Counted from the stretch's first letter, positions 17,367-26,747 are shown. The stretch is 64,000 nucleotides of DNA from Methylobacteriaceae bacterium (GCA_947444195.1 CANEZL010000003.1:140118-204117), one strand, 5' to 3'. Numbers and translations: made by a program. The notes: generated by a model not told the origin, from the letters alone.

Positions 17367-18094
17367 GAACGCTCGGTCTCGTGGCCGCGGGAACCGCGCT
17401 GCTCGGCCTCGGCGCCGCCATCGGCTGGACCGCGCGGGCGCCCAACGACGCGCGGCACTACGCCGAGGGCAGACGCGCCGCCGTGCAGCAGCATCTCGAC
17501 GAGGCGGCTTCCGATTACGTGTTCCTGGCCGGCGACAGCCAGGCGGAGCTGCAGCCGCCCGCCCAGCGCCCCTGCGGCCTCGAACTCGTGAACGGCGGCA
17601 GCGCCGGGGCCAACGCGGCCCTCTACGCGGATGTCCTCGACGGACTGCGCTTCCGCGTCAGGCCGCGGGCCGCCGTGCTCGCCATCGGCACGAACGACCT
17701 CATCGCGAAGAACGGGCCCCGTACCCCGCGGGCCCTGGCGCGCTTCGACGGGAACGCGGAGCGGATCGTCCGCCGCTTGCGCGCGGAGAGCGACCAGGTG
17801 GTGGTGCTCGCGGTCCCGCCGATCGGCCGATCGCTCGCCGACCGGCTCGATGCGGAGGCGGTGGCGGTCCACAGCGAGCACCTGCGCGCCCTGTGCGCGC
17901 GCCTCGGCTGCCGCTTCGCCGACCCCTACGCGCCCCTGCGGGACGGAGCGAGCGGCTTCGCCCGGCCCGGCGCGATGAGCAACGGGCTGCACGTGGCTCG
18001 GTACCGACCCGTCATGCAGGCCCTGCTGCCGGCCCTCTGCGAGCCGGACGCCGCCGAGGATCAGGCCGTCCGCGCCGGCGGCCTGATCCGGTAG
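17363..18094 (+). CDS. SGNH/GDSL-type hydrolase, exported
   Basis: The 243-residue protein begins with an N-terminal hydrophobic signal or anchor (LVAAGTALLGLGAAIGWTA). It then shows the SGNH blocks: GDSQAE with the nucleophile Ser, the Gly in NGGSAGAN, the Asn in AIGTNDL, and the His in SNGLHVARYRP. It is probably a periplasmic esterase or acyl-transfer enzyme of unknown substrate. The GTG start overlaps the trmO stop. Its last 34 bp overlap the 3' end of the convergent RND pump gene, an unusually deep convergent overlap. Confidence 0.82.
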   Translation: MRTLGLVAAGTALLGLGAAIGWTARAPNDARHYAEGRRAAVQQHLDEAASDYVFLAGDSQAELQPPAQRPCGLELVNGGSAGANAALYADVLDGLRFRVRPRAAVLAIGTNDLIAKNGPRTPRALARFDGNAERIVRRLRAESDQVVVLAVPPIGRSLADRLDAEAVAVHSEHLRALCARLGCRFADPYAPLRDGASGFARPGAMSNGLHVARYRPVMQALLPALCEPDAAEDQAVRAGGLIR

Positions 18095-21000
18095 CAGCCC
18101 ACGTAGAGGGCGGGCAGGAAGAGCAGGGTCAGCAGGGTCGCGGCGAGGATGCCGCCGATCATCGCGTAGGCCATCGGCCCCCAGAACACCTCGCGGGCGA
18201 TGGGGACGAGGCCGAGGCTCGCCGCCGCCGCCGTCAGCAGGATCGGCCGCATGCGGTGGCGGGTGGCCTCCACCACCGCGTCCCAGGGCGCCAGCCCGTC
18301 CGCCTCGCATTCCTCGATCTGGCTCACGAGGATCACGGCGTTGCGCACGATGATGCCGATGAGCGCCAGGATGCCGAGGATCGCCACGAAGCCCATCGGC
18401 TTGTCGAACAGGAGGAGCGCCGGCACCACGCCGATGAGGCCGAGGGGCGCCACCGAGAAGACCAGCAGCAGCTTTCCGAAGCTCTGGAGCTGGATCATCA
18501 GGAACACCGCCATGGCGAGCAGCATCACCGGCACCACGGCGGCGATCGGCCCCTGGCCCTTGGCGGCCTCCTCCACCGCGCCTCCGGTCTCAAGGGTGTA
18601 GCCCTCGGGCATCGCTTTCGTGAACGCGTCGATCTCGGGCTGGAGCGCGGCGACCACGGTGGGCGGCTGCGTCGCGTCCAGGATCGCGGCGCGCACGGTG
18701 ATGGTCGCCACCCGGTTGCGGCGCCAGACGATGGGCTGCTCGAGGTCGTAGTCGAGCTTGGCGAAGGCCAGCAGCGGCACCACCGTGCCGTTGGCGAGGC
18801 CGACCTGCAGGCTCTGGAGCGTGTCCAGCGAGGTGCGCTCGACGGCGCGCGCCCGGCCGACCACGTTCACGAGGTAGATCGAGTCGCGCACCTGCGTGAT
18901 GGCGGTGCCGCCGACGACGCCGTTGAGGATGCCGGCGATGTCCTGGCTCGTCACGCCGAGCTGGCGCGCCTTGTCCTGGAGGATCTCGACGCGCAGCACC
19001 TTGCCGGGCTCGTTCCAGTCGAAGGTCGGCACGCCCACATGGGGGTTCTTGGCCACCACGTTGGCGAGCGCCAGGGCCTGCTCGCGCACGACCTGAAGGT
19101 CGGGGCCGGAGAGCCGGTACTGGATCGGCCGGCCCACGGGGGGGCCGAGGGAGAGCGGGCTCACGAACACGTCCGTGCCGACGAATTGCCGCTTGCCGAT
19201 CTCCTCCAGCCGCGCGGCCACGCGCTCGCGCGCCTCCAGGGACTTCGTGACGATGACGATCTGGCCGAAGAAGGCGTTGTTCAGTTGCTGATCGAGGGGC
19301 AGGTAGAAGCGCACCGCGCCCTGGCCGACATAGGACGACCAGCGCTCGATGTCGGGGTCGCCCTTCAGGGCCTCCTCGAAACGGTCCATCTGCGCCTTGG
19401 TCTCGGTGATGGTCGCGTTCTGCGGCAGCGTCAGATCGACGAGGACCTCGTTGCGGTCGGAGGCCGGGAAGAACTGCTGCTGCACGTGGCCCATGCCGAC
19501 GACGGCGAGGCCCATCAGCGCCACGCAGAACGCCACGGTGATCCAGCGGAAGCGCATGGCGAGGCGCAGCACGGCGAGGAACATGCGCCCCATCCGCCCC
19601 GGCTCGTGCCCGTGCGCCTTCATCTTCCTCGGCAGCAGGGTGACGCCGATGAGGGGGGCGAACAGCACGGCCACGATCCACGAGACGAGGAGCGAGGCCG
19701 CGATCACCACGAACAGGGAGTAGGTGTACTCGCCCGCCGACGAGCCGTTGAAGCCGATGGGCAGGAAGCCCGCCACCGTCACCAGCGTGCCGGTGAGCAT
19801 CGGGAAGGCGGTGGAGGTGTAGGCGAAGGTCGCAGCCTTCTTGAGATCGTCCCCGAGCTCCAACCGCGCGACCATCATCTCCACGGTGATCATCGCGTCG
19901 TCGACGAGCAGACCCAGCGCGATGATGAGGGCGCCGAGCGAGATGCGCTGGAGCGTCACGTCCATCACCTGCATGACGACGAAGACGATGGCGAGCACCA
20001 GCGGGATCGACAGGCTGACCACGAGCCCGGCCCGCAGGCCGAGGCTGATGAAGCTCACCGCGAGCACGATCACCACCGCCTCCACCAGGGCCTTGGTGAA
20101 GCCGCCCACCGCCTCCTCCACGATCTTGGGCTGGTCCGAGACGAGGTGGATGCCGACGCCGATGGGGAGCTTGGCCTCGATGAGGCGCATGCGCGCCTTC
20201 AGGTCCTCGCCGAAATGCAGGAGGTTCGCCGAGGGGCGCATGGCGATGGCGAGCCCGATCGCGGGTTTGCCGTCGACCCGGAACATCGCCGCCGGCGGAT
20301 CCTCGTAGCCGCGGGCGATCTCGGCGACGTCCGAGAGGCGGAAGAAGCGGTCGTTGACGCGCAGGTTGATGTCGAGGAGCGATTCCTCGGAGGCGAACTG
20401 CCCGCTCACCCGCACCGAGACGCGCTCGGGCCCCGCCTGGACCACGCCCGAGGCCGAGACGGCGTTCTGCGCCTGGAGCGTCTTGATGAGCTGGTTGAAG
20501 TCGAGGCCGTAGCCGGCGAGCTTGCGCGTGGCGAAGTCGAGGTAGATCACCTCCTTCTGCGTGCCGAGCAGCAGGGTCTTGCCGATATTGGGCACCTTCA
20601 GGATCTCGGTGCGCACGCCTTCCACGTAGTCGCGCAGCTGCCGGTGGGTGAGGCCGTCCGCCGTGAAGGCGTAGACGTTCCCGTAAACGTCGCCGAACTC
20701 GTCGTTGAAGAACGGGCCCTGCACCCCTTGCGGGAAATTGCCCTGGATGTCGCCGAGGCGCTTTCGCACCTGGTAGAAGGCGGGCTGGATCTCGGCCTTC
20801 TTCGTGGTGTCGCGGAACTGCACGAACACCGTGGCCTGCCCCGGTGTCGTGTAGCTGCGCACGTAGTCGAGGGCGTTGATCTGCTGCAACTCCTTCTCGA
20901 TTCGGTCGGTGACCTGTTCGAGGGTGTCGCCGATGGTGGCGCCGGGCCAGACGGCCTGGACCACCATGGTCTTGATGGCGAAGGGCGGGTCCTCCTCGCG

Positions 21001-21141
21001 CCCGAGATTCCGGTAAGCGAGCGTGCCCGCGATCAGGCACACGCCCATCAGGAACCAGACGAAGGACTTGTGGGCGAGCGCCCATTCCGAGAGGTTGAAG
21101 CCGGTCTCGTGCCGGTCGGGGCTTCCGCTGGGCGCGTGCAT
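18061..21141 (-). CDS. RND multidrug efflux transporter (HAE1/AcrB family)
   Basis: The 1026-residue inner-membrane pump has the duplicated RND layout: TM1 (FVWFLMGVCLIAGTLAY), a large periplasmic loop, TM2-6 with GLLVDDAMITVEMM (the TM4 aspartates that carry protons), a second loop and TM7-12. Typical first-loop elements include EEDPPFAIKTMVVQAVWPGA. It would expel drugs or solvents with two adaptors encoded upstream and an outer-membrane channel that is not encoded nearby. Its start overlaps the preceding adaptor stop by 1 bp. Confidence 0.93.
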   Translation of the reverse strand: MHAPSGSPDRHETGFNLSEWALAHKSFVWFLMGVCLIAGTLAYRNLGREEDPPFAIKTMVVQAVWPGATIGDTLEQVTDRIEKELQQINALDYVRSYTTPGQATVFVQFRDTTKKAEIQPAFYQVRKRLGDIQGNFPQGVQGPFFNDEFGDVYGNVYAFTADGLTHRQLRDYVEGVRTEILKVPNIGKTLLLGTQKEVIYLDFATRKLAGYGLDFNQLIKTLQAQNAVSASGVVQAGPERVSVRVSGQFASEESLLDINLRVNDRFFRLSDVAEIARGYEDPPAAMFRVDGKPAIGLAIAMRPSANLLHFGEDLKARMRLIEAKLPIGVGIHLVSDQPKIVEEAVGGFTKALVEAVVIVLAVSFISLGLRAGLVVSLSIPLVLAIVFVVMQVMDVTLQRISLGALIIALGLLVDDAMITVEMMVARLELGDDLKKAATFAYTSTAFPMLTGTLVTVAGFLPIGFNGSSAGEYTYSLFVVIAASLLVSWIVAVLFAPLIGVTLLPRKMKAHGHEPGRMGRMFLAVLRLAMRFRWITVAFCVALMGLAVVGMGHVQQQFFPASDRNEVLVDLTLPQNATITETKAQMDRFEEALKGDPDIERWSSYVGQGAVRFYLPLDQQLNNAFFGQIVIVTKSLEARERVAARLEEIGKRQFVGTDVFVSPLSLGPPVGRPIQYRLSGPDLQVVREQALALANVVAKNPHVGVPTFDWNEPGKVLRVEILQDKARQLGVTSQDIAGILNGVVGGTAITQVRDSIYLVNVVGRARAVERTSLDTLQSLQVGLANGTVVPLLAFAKLDYDLEQPIVWRRNRVATITVRAAILDATQPPTVVAALQPEIDAFTKAMPEGYTLETGGAVEEAAKGQGPIAAVVPVMLLAMAVFLMIQLQSFGKLLLVFSVAPLGLIGVVPALLLFDKPMGFVAILGILALIGIIVRNAVILVSQIEECEADGLAPWDAVVEATRHRMRPILLTAAAASLGLVPIAREVFWGPMAYAMIGGILAATLLTLLFLPALYVGCYRIRPPARTA

Positions 21142-22217
21142 CAGAGGGCCTCGTCGGAGAGCCGGACGGTCTGGCCCTCGCTCAGGGAATGGGCGCCGGC
21201 TACGACCACGCGCTCGCCGGCCTTCAGGCCGTCCGTGAGCGCGACGCGCTCGCCCAGCCGCTCGGAGACGGTGACCGCGCGGCGGGCGACCCGCGTGCCC
21301 TCGCCCTCCACGATCCAGACGAAATCCTGGCCGTCCCGGCTGAGCAGGGCCGTGGCCGGCAGGTAGACGCGCCGCGCGACCGGACGGGCGAGCGCCACGG
21401 TGATCGTGGCCCCGAGCCGGAAGGCCGAGGGCGGATCCTGCAGGCTCATGCGGATGCGCCGCGTCCGGGTGGTGGCGTCGGCGAAGGGCGACACCTCGCG
21501 CACGGTGCCCGTGGCGGTGATCGCGGGCGCGCTCTGGAGGGCCACGGTGAAGCGCCCGTCCTTCGGCATGGCGCCGACGAGGTCCTCGGGGATGTCTACC
21601 ACCGCCTCGCGCACCTCGGGCCTCGCCACGGTGACGACGGTCTGGCCCGGCGTCAGTTCCTGGCCGACCTCGGCCCGGCGCTCGGTGACGACACCGTCGA
21701 AATCCGCCTTCAGCTCGGTGTAGCCGATCTGGTCGCGAGCCTTCTGCAGGCTCGCCTGCATCTGGGCGAGGCGGGCCTGGGCGGTGTCGCGGTTGGCCAC
21801 CGCGCTGTCCAACTGGGCCTGGGTGACGTTGCCGCCCTCCATCAGCTTGCGGGTGCGCGCCTCCGTGGCGACGGCGTTCTCGGCCTGGGCGCGGGCATCG
21901 GCGACGTCGGCCTCCGCCCGCGTCAGGGCGAAGCGCGGCACCACCGGGTCGAGGGCCGCGAGGCGCTGGCCCTTTCTCACGATGTCGCCCACCGTCACGT
22001 CGCGGGCCACCACGCGCCCGCCGATCTGGAAGCCGAGCTGCGACTGGTAGCGCGGCTCCACCGTGCCGGTGAAGGGGCCGAAGCGCGCCCGGTCCACCGC
22101 TTTGGCCACCGTGTAGAGCACCGGGCGCACGGGGGGCGCCTCCGCTTTCTCCTCGGCCTGGCAGGCGCCGAGCGCCGCGAGGAGCGTTGCGGCGAGCGCT
22201 GTCCTGAGGGCGCTCAT
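21141..22217 (-). CDS. RND efflux membrane fusion lipoprotein
   Basis: A 358-residue periplasmic adaptor with a lipobox (LLAALGACQ, Cys19). It contains the lipoyl half-motifs (LGFQIGGRVVARDVTVGD and ADFDGVVTERRAEVGQEL), a helical hairpin between them (about residues 95-155) and the beta-barrel and membrane-proximal domains ending in HSLSEGQTVRL. It links the RND pump to an outer-membrane factor. It overlaps the pump gene by 1 bp and the upstream adaptor gene by 4 bp. Confidence 0.92.
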   Translation of the reverse strand: MSALRTALAATLLAALGACQAEEKAEAPPVRPVLYTVAKAVDRARFGPFTGTVEPRYQSQLGFQIGGRVVARDVTVGDIVRKGQRLAALDPVVPRFALTRAEADVADARAQAENAVATEARTRKLMEGGNVTQAQLDSAVANRDTAQARLAQMQASLQKARDQIGYTELKADFDGVVTERRAEVGQELTPGQTVVTVARPEVREAVVDIPEDLVGAMPKDGRFTVALQSAPAITATGTVREVSPFADATTRTRRIRMSLQDPPSAFRLGATITVALARPVARRVYLPATALLSRDGQDFVWIVEGEGTRVARRAVTVSERLGERVALTDGLKAGERVVVAGAHSLSEGQTVRLSDEAL

Positions 22218-23314
22218 CGGACGGTCTCCGCCACGGTCACGCTCTGGCCGGGCCGCAGGAACTGGATGCCGGCGACGACGACCTCCTCCCCCGGCGCGAC
22301 ACCGGAGGCGAGCGCGATCGAATCGGGCCCGTAGCGGTCGATGGCGACGGTGCGGGGGGCGACGGTGCCGGTCGCGGGATCGCGCACCCAGACGGCGGGC
22401 TGCTTGCGCCAGCGGTAGAGGGCCGACCAGGGCAGGATCACCGCCTTGTGCGGTTGGAAGCGCCCGCGCCCGATCACCACGCTGCCGAGCGACATGGCCG
22501 GCGGCGTCTCGGCGAGCCCCACCTTCACCCGCACGGTGCCCGAGGCCGGATCGACGCTCGGCGCGATCTCGCGCACGGTGCCGACGGCCGTGACCTTCGG
22601 ATCCGATTGCAGGGTGACCTCGACCCGGTTCGAGCTCGGCGGATGGGCGAGCAGGGCCTCGTAGACGTTGAACACGGCGTCGCGCGGGCCGTCCTGCGCC
22701 ACCGTCAGCACGGACTGGCCGGCCTGGACCACCTGACCCGTCTCGAGGGAGCGGCTGAGCACGATGCCGGCAACGCCCGCCTTCAGCTCGACATAGGAGA
22801 ACTGCTCGCGGGCCGTGCCCAGGGCCGCCTTGGCCGATTCGACCGCCGCCTGCGTCACCCGCAACTGCTGCTCGGCGTTGTCGTAGGCCGGCCGGGTCGT
22901 GTAGCCGCTCGCCAGAAGCTGTTCCTGGCGCTGGAAGTTCAGCTTGGCCTGGGTCAGCCGCGCCTCGGCCGAGGTCAGGGCCGCCTCGGCATTGGCGAGG
23001 TTCGCCCGCTGCTCCTGCGGATCGAGGCGGGCGAGCACCTTGTCGGCGCTCACGTGGTCGCCGACCTCCACCAGCCGCTCGGCCACCTTGCCGTTGGTGC
23101 GGAAGGAGACCGCGGTCTGGGCCTGGGCCTGGATGTCGCCGGTGATGACGGCCTCGGATGCCACCGTGCTCTCCGCGGCGATCGCCGTGCGCACCAGGGT
23201 CTGCGCCTTCAGCGGCCCCTCCTCGGCGCCGGCCGCCGCGGGCAGGAGGGCCGCAAGAGTGAGAGCGAGGGCGCAGCGGAGCGGCGCCGGTTTCGTCGCG
23301 ATGGGTGCGGACAC
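22214..23314 (-). CDS. RND efflux membrane fusion protein (second adaptor)
   Basis: A 366-residue adaptor with a cleavable signal peptide (to about PAAAGAEEG), lipoyl half-motifs (VSFRTNGKVAERLVEVGDHV and AGVAGIVLSRSLETGQVV), a coiled-coil hairpin rich in Ala/Glu/Gln, and the beta-barrel segment VDPASGTVRVKVGL. Two different adaptors encoded with one RND pump, as here, is a recurring alphaproteobacterial arrangement and may mean a hetero-oligomeric adaptor ring. It is the first gene of the operon and is divergent from the TetR gene across a 100 bp promoter region. Confidence 0.92.
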   Translation of the reverse strand: MSAPIATKPAPLRCALALTLAALLPAAAGAEEGPLKAQTLVRTAIAAESTVASEAVITGDIQAQAQTAVSFRTNGKVAERLVEVGDHVSADKVLARLDPQEQRANLANAEAALTSAEARLTQAKLNFQRQEQLLASGYTTRPAYDNAEQQLRVTQAAVESAKAALGTAREQFSYVELKAGVAGIVLSRSLETGQVVQAGQSVLTVAQDGPRDAVFNVYEALLAHPPSSNRVEVTLQSDPKVTAVGTVREIAPSVDPASGTVRVKVGLAETPPAMSLGSVVIGRGRFQPHKAVILPWSALYRWRKQPAVWVRDPATGTVAPRTVAIDRYGPDSIALASGVAPGEEVVVAGIQFLRPGQSVTVAETVR

Positions 23315-23381
23315 GGGCTGAGGACCCCTCGGTAACGCCGATTCGGTCTATCGCCGGGGAGCTCTATTCCCTATCTTACCG

Positions 23382-23395
23382 ACCGTCCAGACGGT
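23382..23395. promoter_or_regulatory. Probable TetR operator between efflux operon and regulator
   Basis: The perfect inverted repeat ACCGTC-CA-GACGGT lies 19 bp before the TetR start codon and 67 bp before the efflux operon start, in the only intergenic space between the two. Its symmetry and position fit a site for the adjacent TetR-type repressor controlling both directions. This is inferred from sequence; binding is not shown. Confidence 0.65.
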
Positions 23396-23414
23396 TTTCA
23401 GCGGAGGGGAGCGG

Positions 23415-23972
23415 ATGGCCACGCGCAGCCGGCGCGCAGACAGGGCCGACATCATCCTCGACGCCGCCGAGGCGCTGCTGCGCCGCTCGGAGCACCGGAG
23501 CCTGACCATCGACGCGGTGGCGGCGGAGGCGGGCCTGAGCAAGGGCGGCGTGCTCCACCACTACGCCTCGAAGGATGCGCTCATCGGCGCGCTTGCCGCG
23601 CGCAAGGTCGCGCGGATGCGCGACGGCATCGCGGAGAAGCTCGCGGCCCAGCCCCAGGGCCCCGCCGCCCAGCCCCTCGCCCTGGTGGCGCAGGGGCGCG
23701 AGCTCTACGCGGAGGAGTGCGGTTTCCCCGACGCCCTCCTGCTGGCGGCCGTGGAGAACCCGGAGGCGCTGGCCGGCTTCCGGGCCTTCCTGGCCGACCA
23801 GCTGGCGCGGATGGAGACGATCGGGGATCGGCCCGGCGCCGGGCACGCGCTGGTCTTCGGCATTCTCGGGCTGATGCTCGCGCGCTCCCTCGGCTTCCAC
23901 CGCATCGAGGGGGCGGAACTCGCCCGCCTCTTCGACGCGCTGGAGGCGCAGGCCCGGGCGGTGGCGGAGTGA
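23415..23972 (+). CDS. TetR/AcrR family transcriptional regulator
   Basis: This 185-residue repressor has the TetR N-terminal DNA-binding domain (about residues 10-55: ILDAAEALL, SLTIDAVAAEAGLSKGGVLHHY, with the recognition helix in GGVLHHYASK) and a helical ligand-binding C-terminal domain. The divergent position and the palindrome at 23382-23395 suggest that it represses the RND efflux operon and its own gene, with release by an effluxed ligand. GGAGGGGAG precedes the ATG. Confidence 0.92.
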   Translation: MATRSRRADRADIILDAAEALLRRSEHRSLTIDAVAAEAGLSKGGVLHHYASKDALIGALAARKVARMRDGIAEKLAAQPQGPAAQPLALVAQGRELYAEECGFPDALLLAAVENPEALAGFRAFLADQLARMETIGDRPGAGHALVFGILGLMLARSLGFHRIEGAELARLFDALEAQARAVAE

Positions 23973-23978
23973 GCCCGA

Positions 23979-24410
23979 TCAGGGCGCGGGATGCGCGTCG
24001 AGCCAGCGCAGGGCGCCGCTGAGGTCGATCCCGCGCTCCCGTCCGAAATCGAGCACCGCCCCGCGCTCCAGGCGGCCGGAGCGGACCGCGTCGATCGCCC
24101 ACAGGGTCAGGGAGCGGGTGCCGCTGCGGCAATGGGCGACCACCGGCCCGCCGGCCTCGCGCAGGGCGGCGGCGAAGCGCGCCACGGCCTCCTCGGTGAT
24201 CGTCGGCCCCGTCACCGGCAGGTCGAGATAGGCCATGCCGGCCGCCTCCGCCGCCGCGCGCTCGGCCACGCTGCCCGGCTGGCCGGATTCCTCGCCGTCC
24301 GGCCGGTTGTTGATCAGGAGGCGGACGCCGCCGCGCCCCAGTTCGGCGATGTCCTCCGGGCTCGGCTGGGCCGCGACGGACAGGGTGTCATCGACGGGAA
24401 TGCGCTTCAT
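23979..24410 (-). CDS. Beta-lactamase hydrolase-like / TIGR01244-type phosphatase family protein
   Basis: The 143-residue protein belongs to the DUF442/TIGR01244 family, small proteins with a dual-specificity phosphatase-like fold. The P-loop signature is visible as HCRSGTRS (about residues 93-100), with the catalytic Cys and Arg, and the N-terminal SVAAQPSPEDIAELGR and LLINNRPDGE blocks are typical. Homologues are fused to or encoded with persulfide dioxygenases in sulfide metabolism, but no such partner is present here. It is convergent with the TetR gene and divergent from moeA. Confidence 0.85.
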   Translation of the reverse strand: MKRIPVDDTLSVAAQPSPEDIAELGRGGVRLLINNRPDGEESGQPGSVAERAAAEAAGMAYLDLPVTGPTITEEAVARFAAALREAGGPVVAHCRSGTRSLTLWAIDAVRSGRLERGAVLDFGRERGIDLSGALRWLDAHPAP

Positions 24411-24556
24411 CGCGTTCGATCCTCTCGGGGCGGCACGGCAGCGGGCGCGCCAGCACCCCGCGGCACTTGATCCCTCCCGGCGGATGCCGCAAGCGGTCTG
24501 GTATACCGGATCGGCGGCGGCGCGGTCCGGCCCGCCTGCGGACGCGAGGAGGACGC

Positions 24557-25804
24557 GTGACGCGCCTGAGCGACGATTGCTTCGCCGGAGATGATGCCGT
24601 GCTGCGGCTCGACGAGGCGGCGGCCCGCCTCGCCGGATCGCTGACCGCCCGCGTCGGCACGGGGACCGTGCCCCTCGCCGAGGCCGACGGGCGCGTGCTG
24701 GCCGCCGACATCCACGCCCCCCTCCCCCTGCCGCCCTTCGACAACGCCGCCGTGGACGGCTACGCCTTCCGCCACGCCGACCTCGCGGGCGGGGCCGACG
24801 GCACGGCCCGCCTGCCCCTGCGCGGACGGATCCTGGCGGGATCCGCCGAGGCCGAGACGGTGGCGGGCACCGCCTGCCGGATCTTCACCGGCGCGCCGAT
24901 GCCGGCGGGCGCCGACACCGTGGCGATGCAGGAGGACGTGCGCCGCGAGGGGGACGCCGTCCTCATCCCGGCCCGGATCGCGCGGGGCGCGAACTGGCGC
25001 CGGGCCGGCGAGGACGTGGCCCTCGGCGCCCGCGCCCTGCCCGCGGGCCGCCGTCTCGCGCCGGAGGATCTCGCCCTGCTCGCCGCTCTCGGGGTCGCCG
25101 CCGTCCCCGTGCGCGAGCGGCCCCGCATCGCCGTGTTCTCCACCGGCGACGAGGTCGGCGATCCCGGCGACGCGCGCGGCCCCGCCGGCATCTACGACGC
25201 GAACCGGCCCATGCTGCTCGCGCTCCTGCGCCGCCTCGGCGCCGCGGTGACCGATCTCGGCATCCTGCGCGACGACCCCGCCCTGCTCCGCGGCCGGCTG
25301 CGCGCGGCGGCCGACGGGGCGGACCTGATCCTGACCTCGGGGGGCGTCTCGGTGGGCGAGGCCGACCATGTCCGCCACGTCGTGTCGGAGGCAGGCTCGC
25401 TCGGCTTCTGGCGCCTCGCGATCAAGCCCGGCAAGCCGGTGACGGTGGGCCGCCTGGGCGAGGCCGCCTTCGTCGGCCTGCCCGGCAACCCGGTCGCGGC
25501 CTACGTGACCTTCGCCTTCGTGGTCCGCCCCCTGCTCGCGCGACTGTCGGGGGCGGAGGACCTGCCCCTATCGGGCATTCCCGTCCGCGCCGCCTTCGCC
25601 CACGCGAAGAAGCCGGGGCGCCGGGAGTTCCTGCGCGTCCGCCTGCGCCGCGACGCGCAGGGCCGGGTGGAGGCCGCCCGCGCCCCCGGCGGCGCGCTGA
25701 GCGGACTGGCCGGCAGCGACGGCCTCGCCGATCTGGCCGAGGAGGTGACCCACCTGGAGCCGGGCGAGACCGTGGTGGTCCACCCCCACGCCCTGCTGCG
25801 CTGA
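24557..25804 (+). CDS. moeA: Molybdopterin molybdotransferase MoeA
   Basis: MoeA inserts molybdate into adenylated molybdopterin, the last step of molybdenum cofactor synthesis. The 415-residue product shows PPFDNAAVDGYAFR near residue 70, IFTGAPMPAGADTV, FSTGDEVGDPG, TSGGVSVGEADHV and GLPGNPVAAYVTFA, then the C-terminal barrel ending EPGETVVVHPH. The GTG start at 24557 has GAGGAGGA upstream; a longer in-frame start at 24467 lacks family similarity. No other mo- genes are adjacent. Confidence 0.94.
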   Translation: MTRLSDDCFAGDDAVLRLDEAAARLAGSLTARVGTGTVPLAEADGRVLAADIHAPLPLPPFDNAAVDGYAFRHADLAGGADGTARLPLRGRILAGSAEAETVAGTACRIFTGAPMPAGADTVAMQEDVRREGDAVLIPARIARGANWRRAGEDVALGARALPAGRRLAPEDLALLAALGVAAVPVRERPRIAVFSTGDEVGDPGDARGPAGIYDANRPMLLALLRRLGAAVTDLGILRDDPALLRGRLRAAADGADLILTSGGVSVGEADHVRHVVSEAGSLGFWRLAIKPGKPVTVGRLGEAAFVGLPGNPVAAYVTFAFVVRPLLARLSGAEDLPLSGIPVRAAFAHAKKPGRREFLRVRLRRDAQGRVEAARAPGGALSGLAGSDGLADLAEEVTHLEPGETVVVHPHALLR

Positions 25805-25809
25805 AGCGG

Positions 25810-25826
25810 CGGAGCGCTCCGCTCCG
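25810..25826. terminator. Short hairpin between convergent moeA and zinc peptidase genes
   Basis: A 7 bp perfect stem CGGAGCG / CGCTCCG with a three-base loop sits six bases after the moeA stop and nine bases from the stop of the convergent gene. It may terminate both transcripts. Confidence 0.5.
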
Positions 25827-25835
25827 ACATGAGCC

Positions 25836-26747
25836 TCAGTTGGCGCCCGCCGCCCGGAAGGTGTCGCAGGAGCGGGTCTGGCCGCTCTTGTAGCCGGTCA
25901 TGAACCAGCGCATGCGCTGCTCGGAGGAGCCGTGCGTGAAGGAATCGGGCACGGCGTAGCCCTGCGACTGTTCCTGGAGCTTGTCGTCGCCGATGGCGCT
26001 CGCGGCCCGGAGCGCCTCGTCGATGTCGCTCTGGTCCATCGCGTTCCACTTGTCGTTGGAGTTCTTGGCCCAGACGCCGGCGAGGCAGTCCGCCATCAGC
26101 TCAACGCGCACGGAGAGCGCGTTCGCCTCGCGCTTGCTCGATGCCTGCTGCTGGCGCTGCTGCACGCGGGGCAGGATGCCGAGCACGTCCTGGATGTGGT
26201 GGCCGACCTCGTGGGCGATGACGTAGGCGTAGGCGAAATCGCCCTTCACGCCGAACTTCGTCTTCATCTCGTTGAAGAAGCTGACGTCGAGATAGACCTT
26301 CTTGTCGAGGGGGCAGTAGAACGGCCCCATCGCGGCCTGCGCGGAGCCGCAGCCGCTGCGGGTGCCGCCGGTGTAGAGCACCATCGTCGTGGGCGTGTAC
26401 TGCTTGCCGGTCTGGTTCGGCAGGATCTGGCTCCACACGTCCTCGGTGTTGCCGAGGATCTTCGCGGCGAAGCGGCCGGCATCGTCGGTGGGCTGCTGGC
26501 GGCGGCGCTGCTGGGTCTGCGGGTCGACCCGCTCCTCCTGCTGGCCGCCGCGGCCGATCTGCTGGGCGCCGCCGATCAGGATCGCCGGGTTGATGCCCGT
26601 GACCCAGCCGATGATGAGCAGCACCACGATGGTGCCGATGCCGAGGCCGCCGGCCCCGCCGCCGGGAAAGCCGAAGCCCCCCCCGCCGCCGCCCTCGCCG
26701 CGGCGGTCCTCGATATTGTCGGAACTCCGAAAATCGTCCCAGCGCAT
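25836..26747 (-). CDS. YpfJ-type neutral zinc metallopeptidase
   Basis: The 303-residue protein has a Gly-rich N-terminus, one membrane helix (IGTIVVLLIIGWVTGI, about residues 37-52), and a peptidase domain with the zinc site HEVGHH (about residues 180-185) and ELMADCLAGVW about 36 residues later, where the Glu is a likely third ligand. Further family blocks are GPFYCPLDKKVYLD and FTHGSSEQRMRWF. It is anchored in the inner membrane with the peptidase probably periplasmic; substrates are unknown. It is convergent with moeA. Confidence 0.92.
   Translation of the reverse strand: MRWDDFRSSDNIEDRRGEGGGGGGFGFPGGGAGGLGIGTIVVLLIIGWVTGINPAILIGGAQQIGRGGQQEERVDPQTQQRRRQQPTDDAGRFAAKILGNTEDVWSQILPNQTGKQYTPTTMVLYTGGTRSGCGSAQAAMGPFYCPLDKKVYLDVSFFNEMKTKFGVKGDFAYAYVIAHEVGHHIQDVLGILPRVQQRQQQASSKREANALSVRVELMADCLAGVWAKNSNDKWNAMDQSDIDEALRAASAIGDDKLQEQSQGYAVPDSFTHGSSEQRMRWFMTGYKSGQTRSCDTFRAAGAN

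Noticed and set aside
15340..21366. A 2,008-codon plus-strand open frame
   Set aside because: It runs antisense through amn and the RND pump gene and across trmO and the SGNH gene in another frame. Its translation is His/Glu/Asp/Arg-rich with no domain, a product of high third-position GC.
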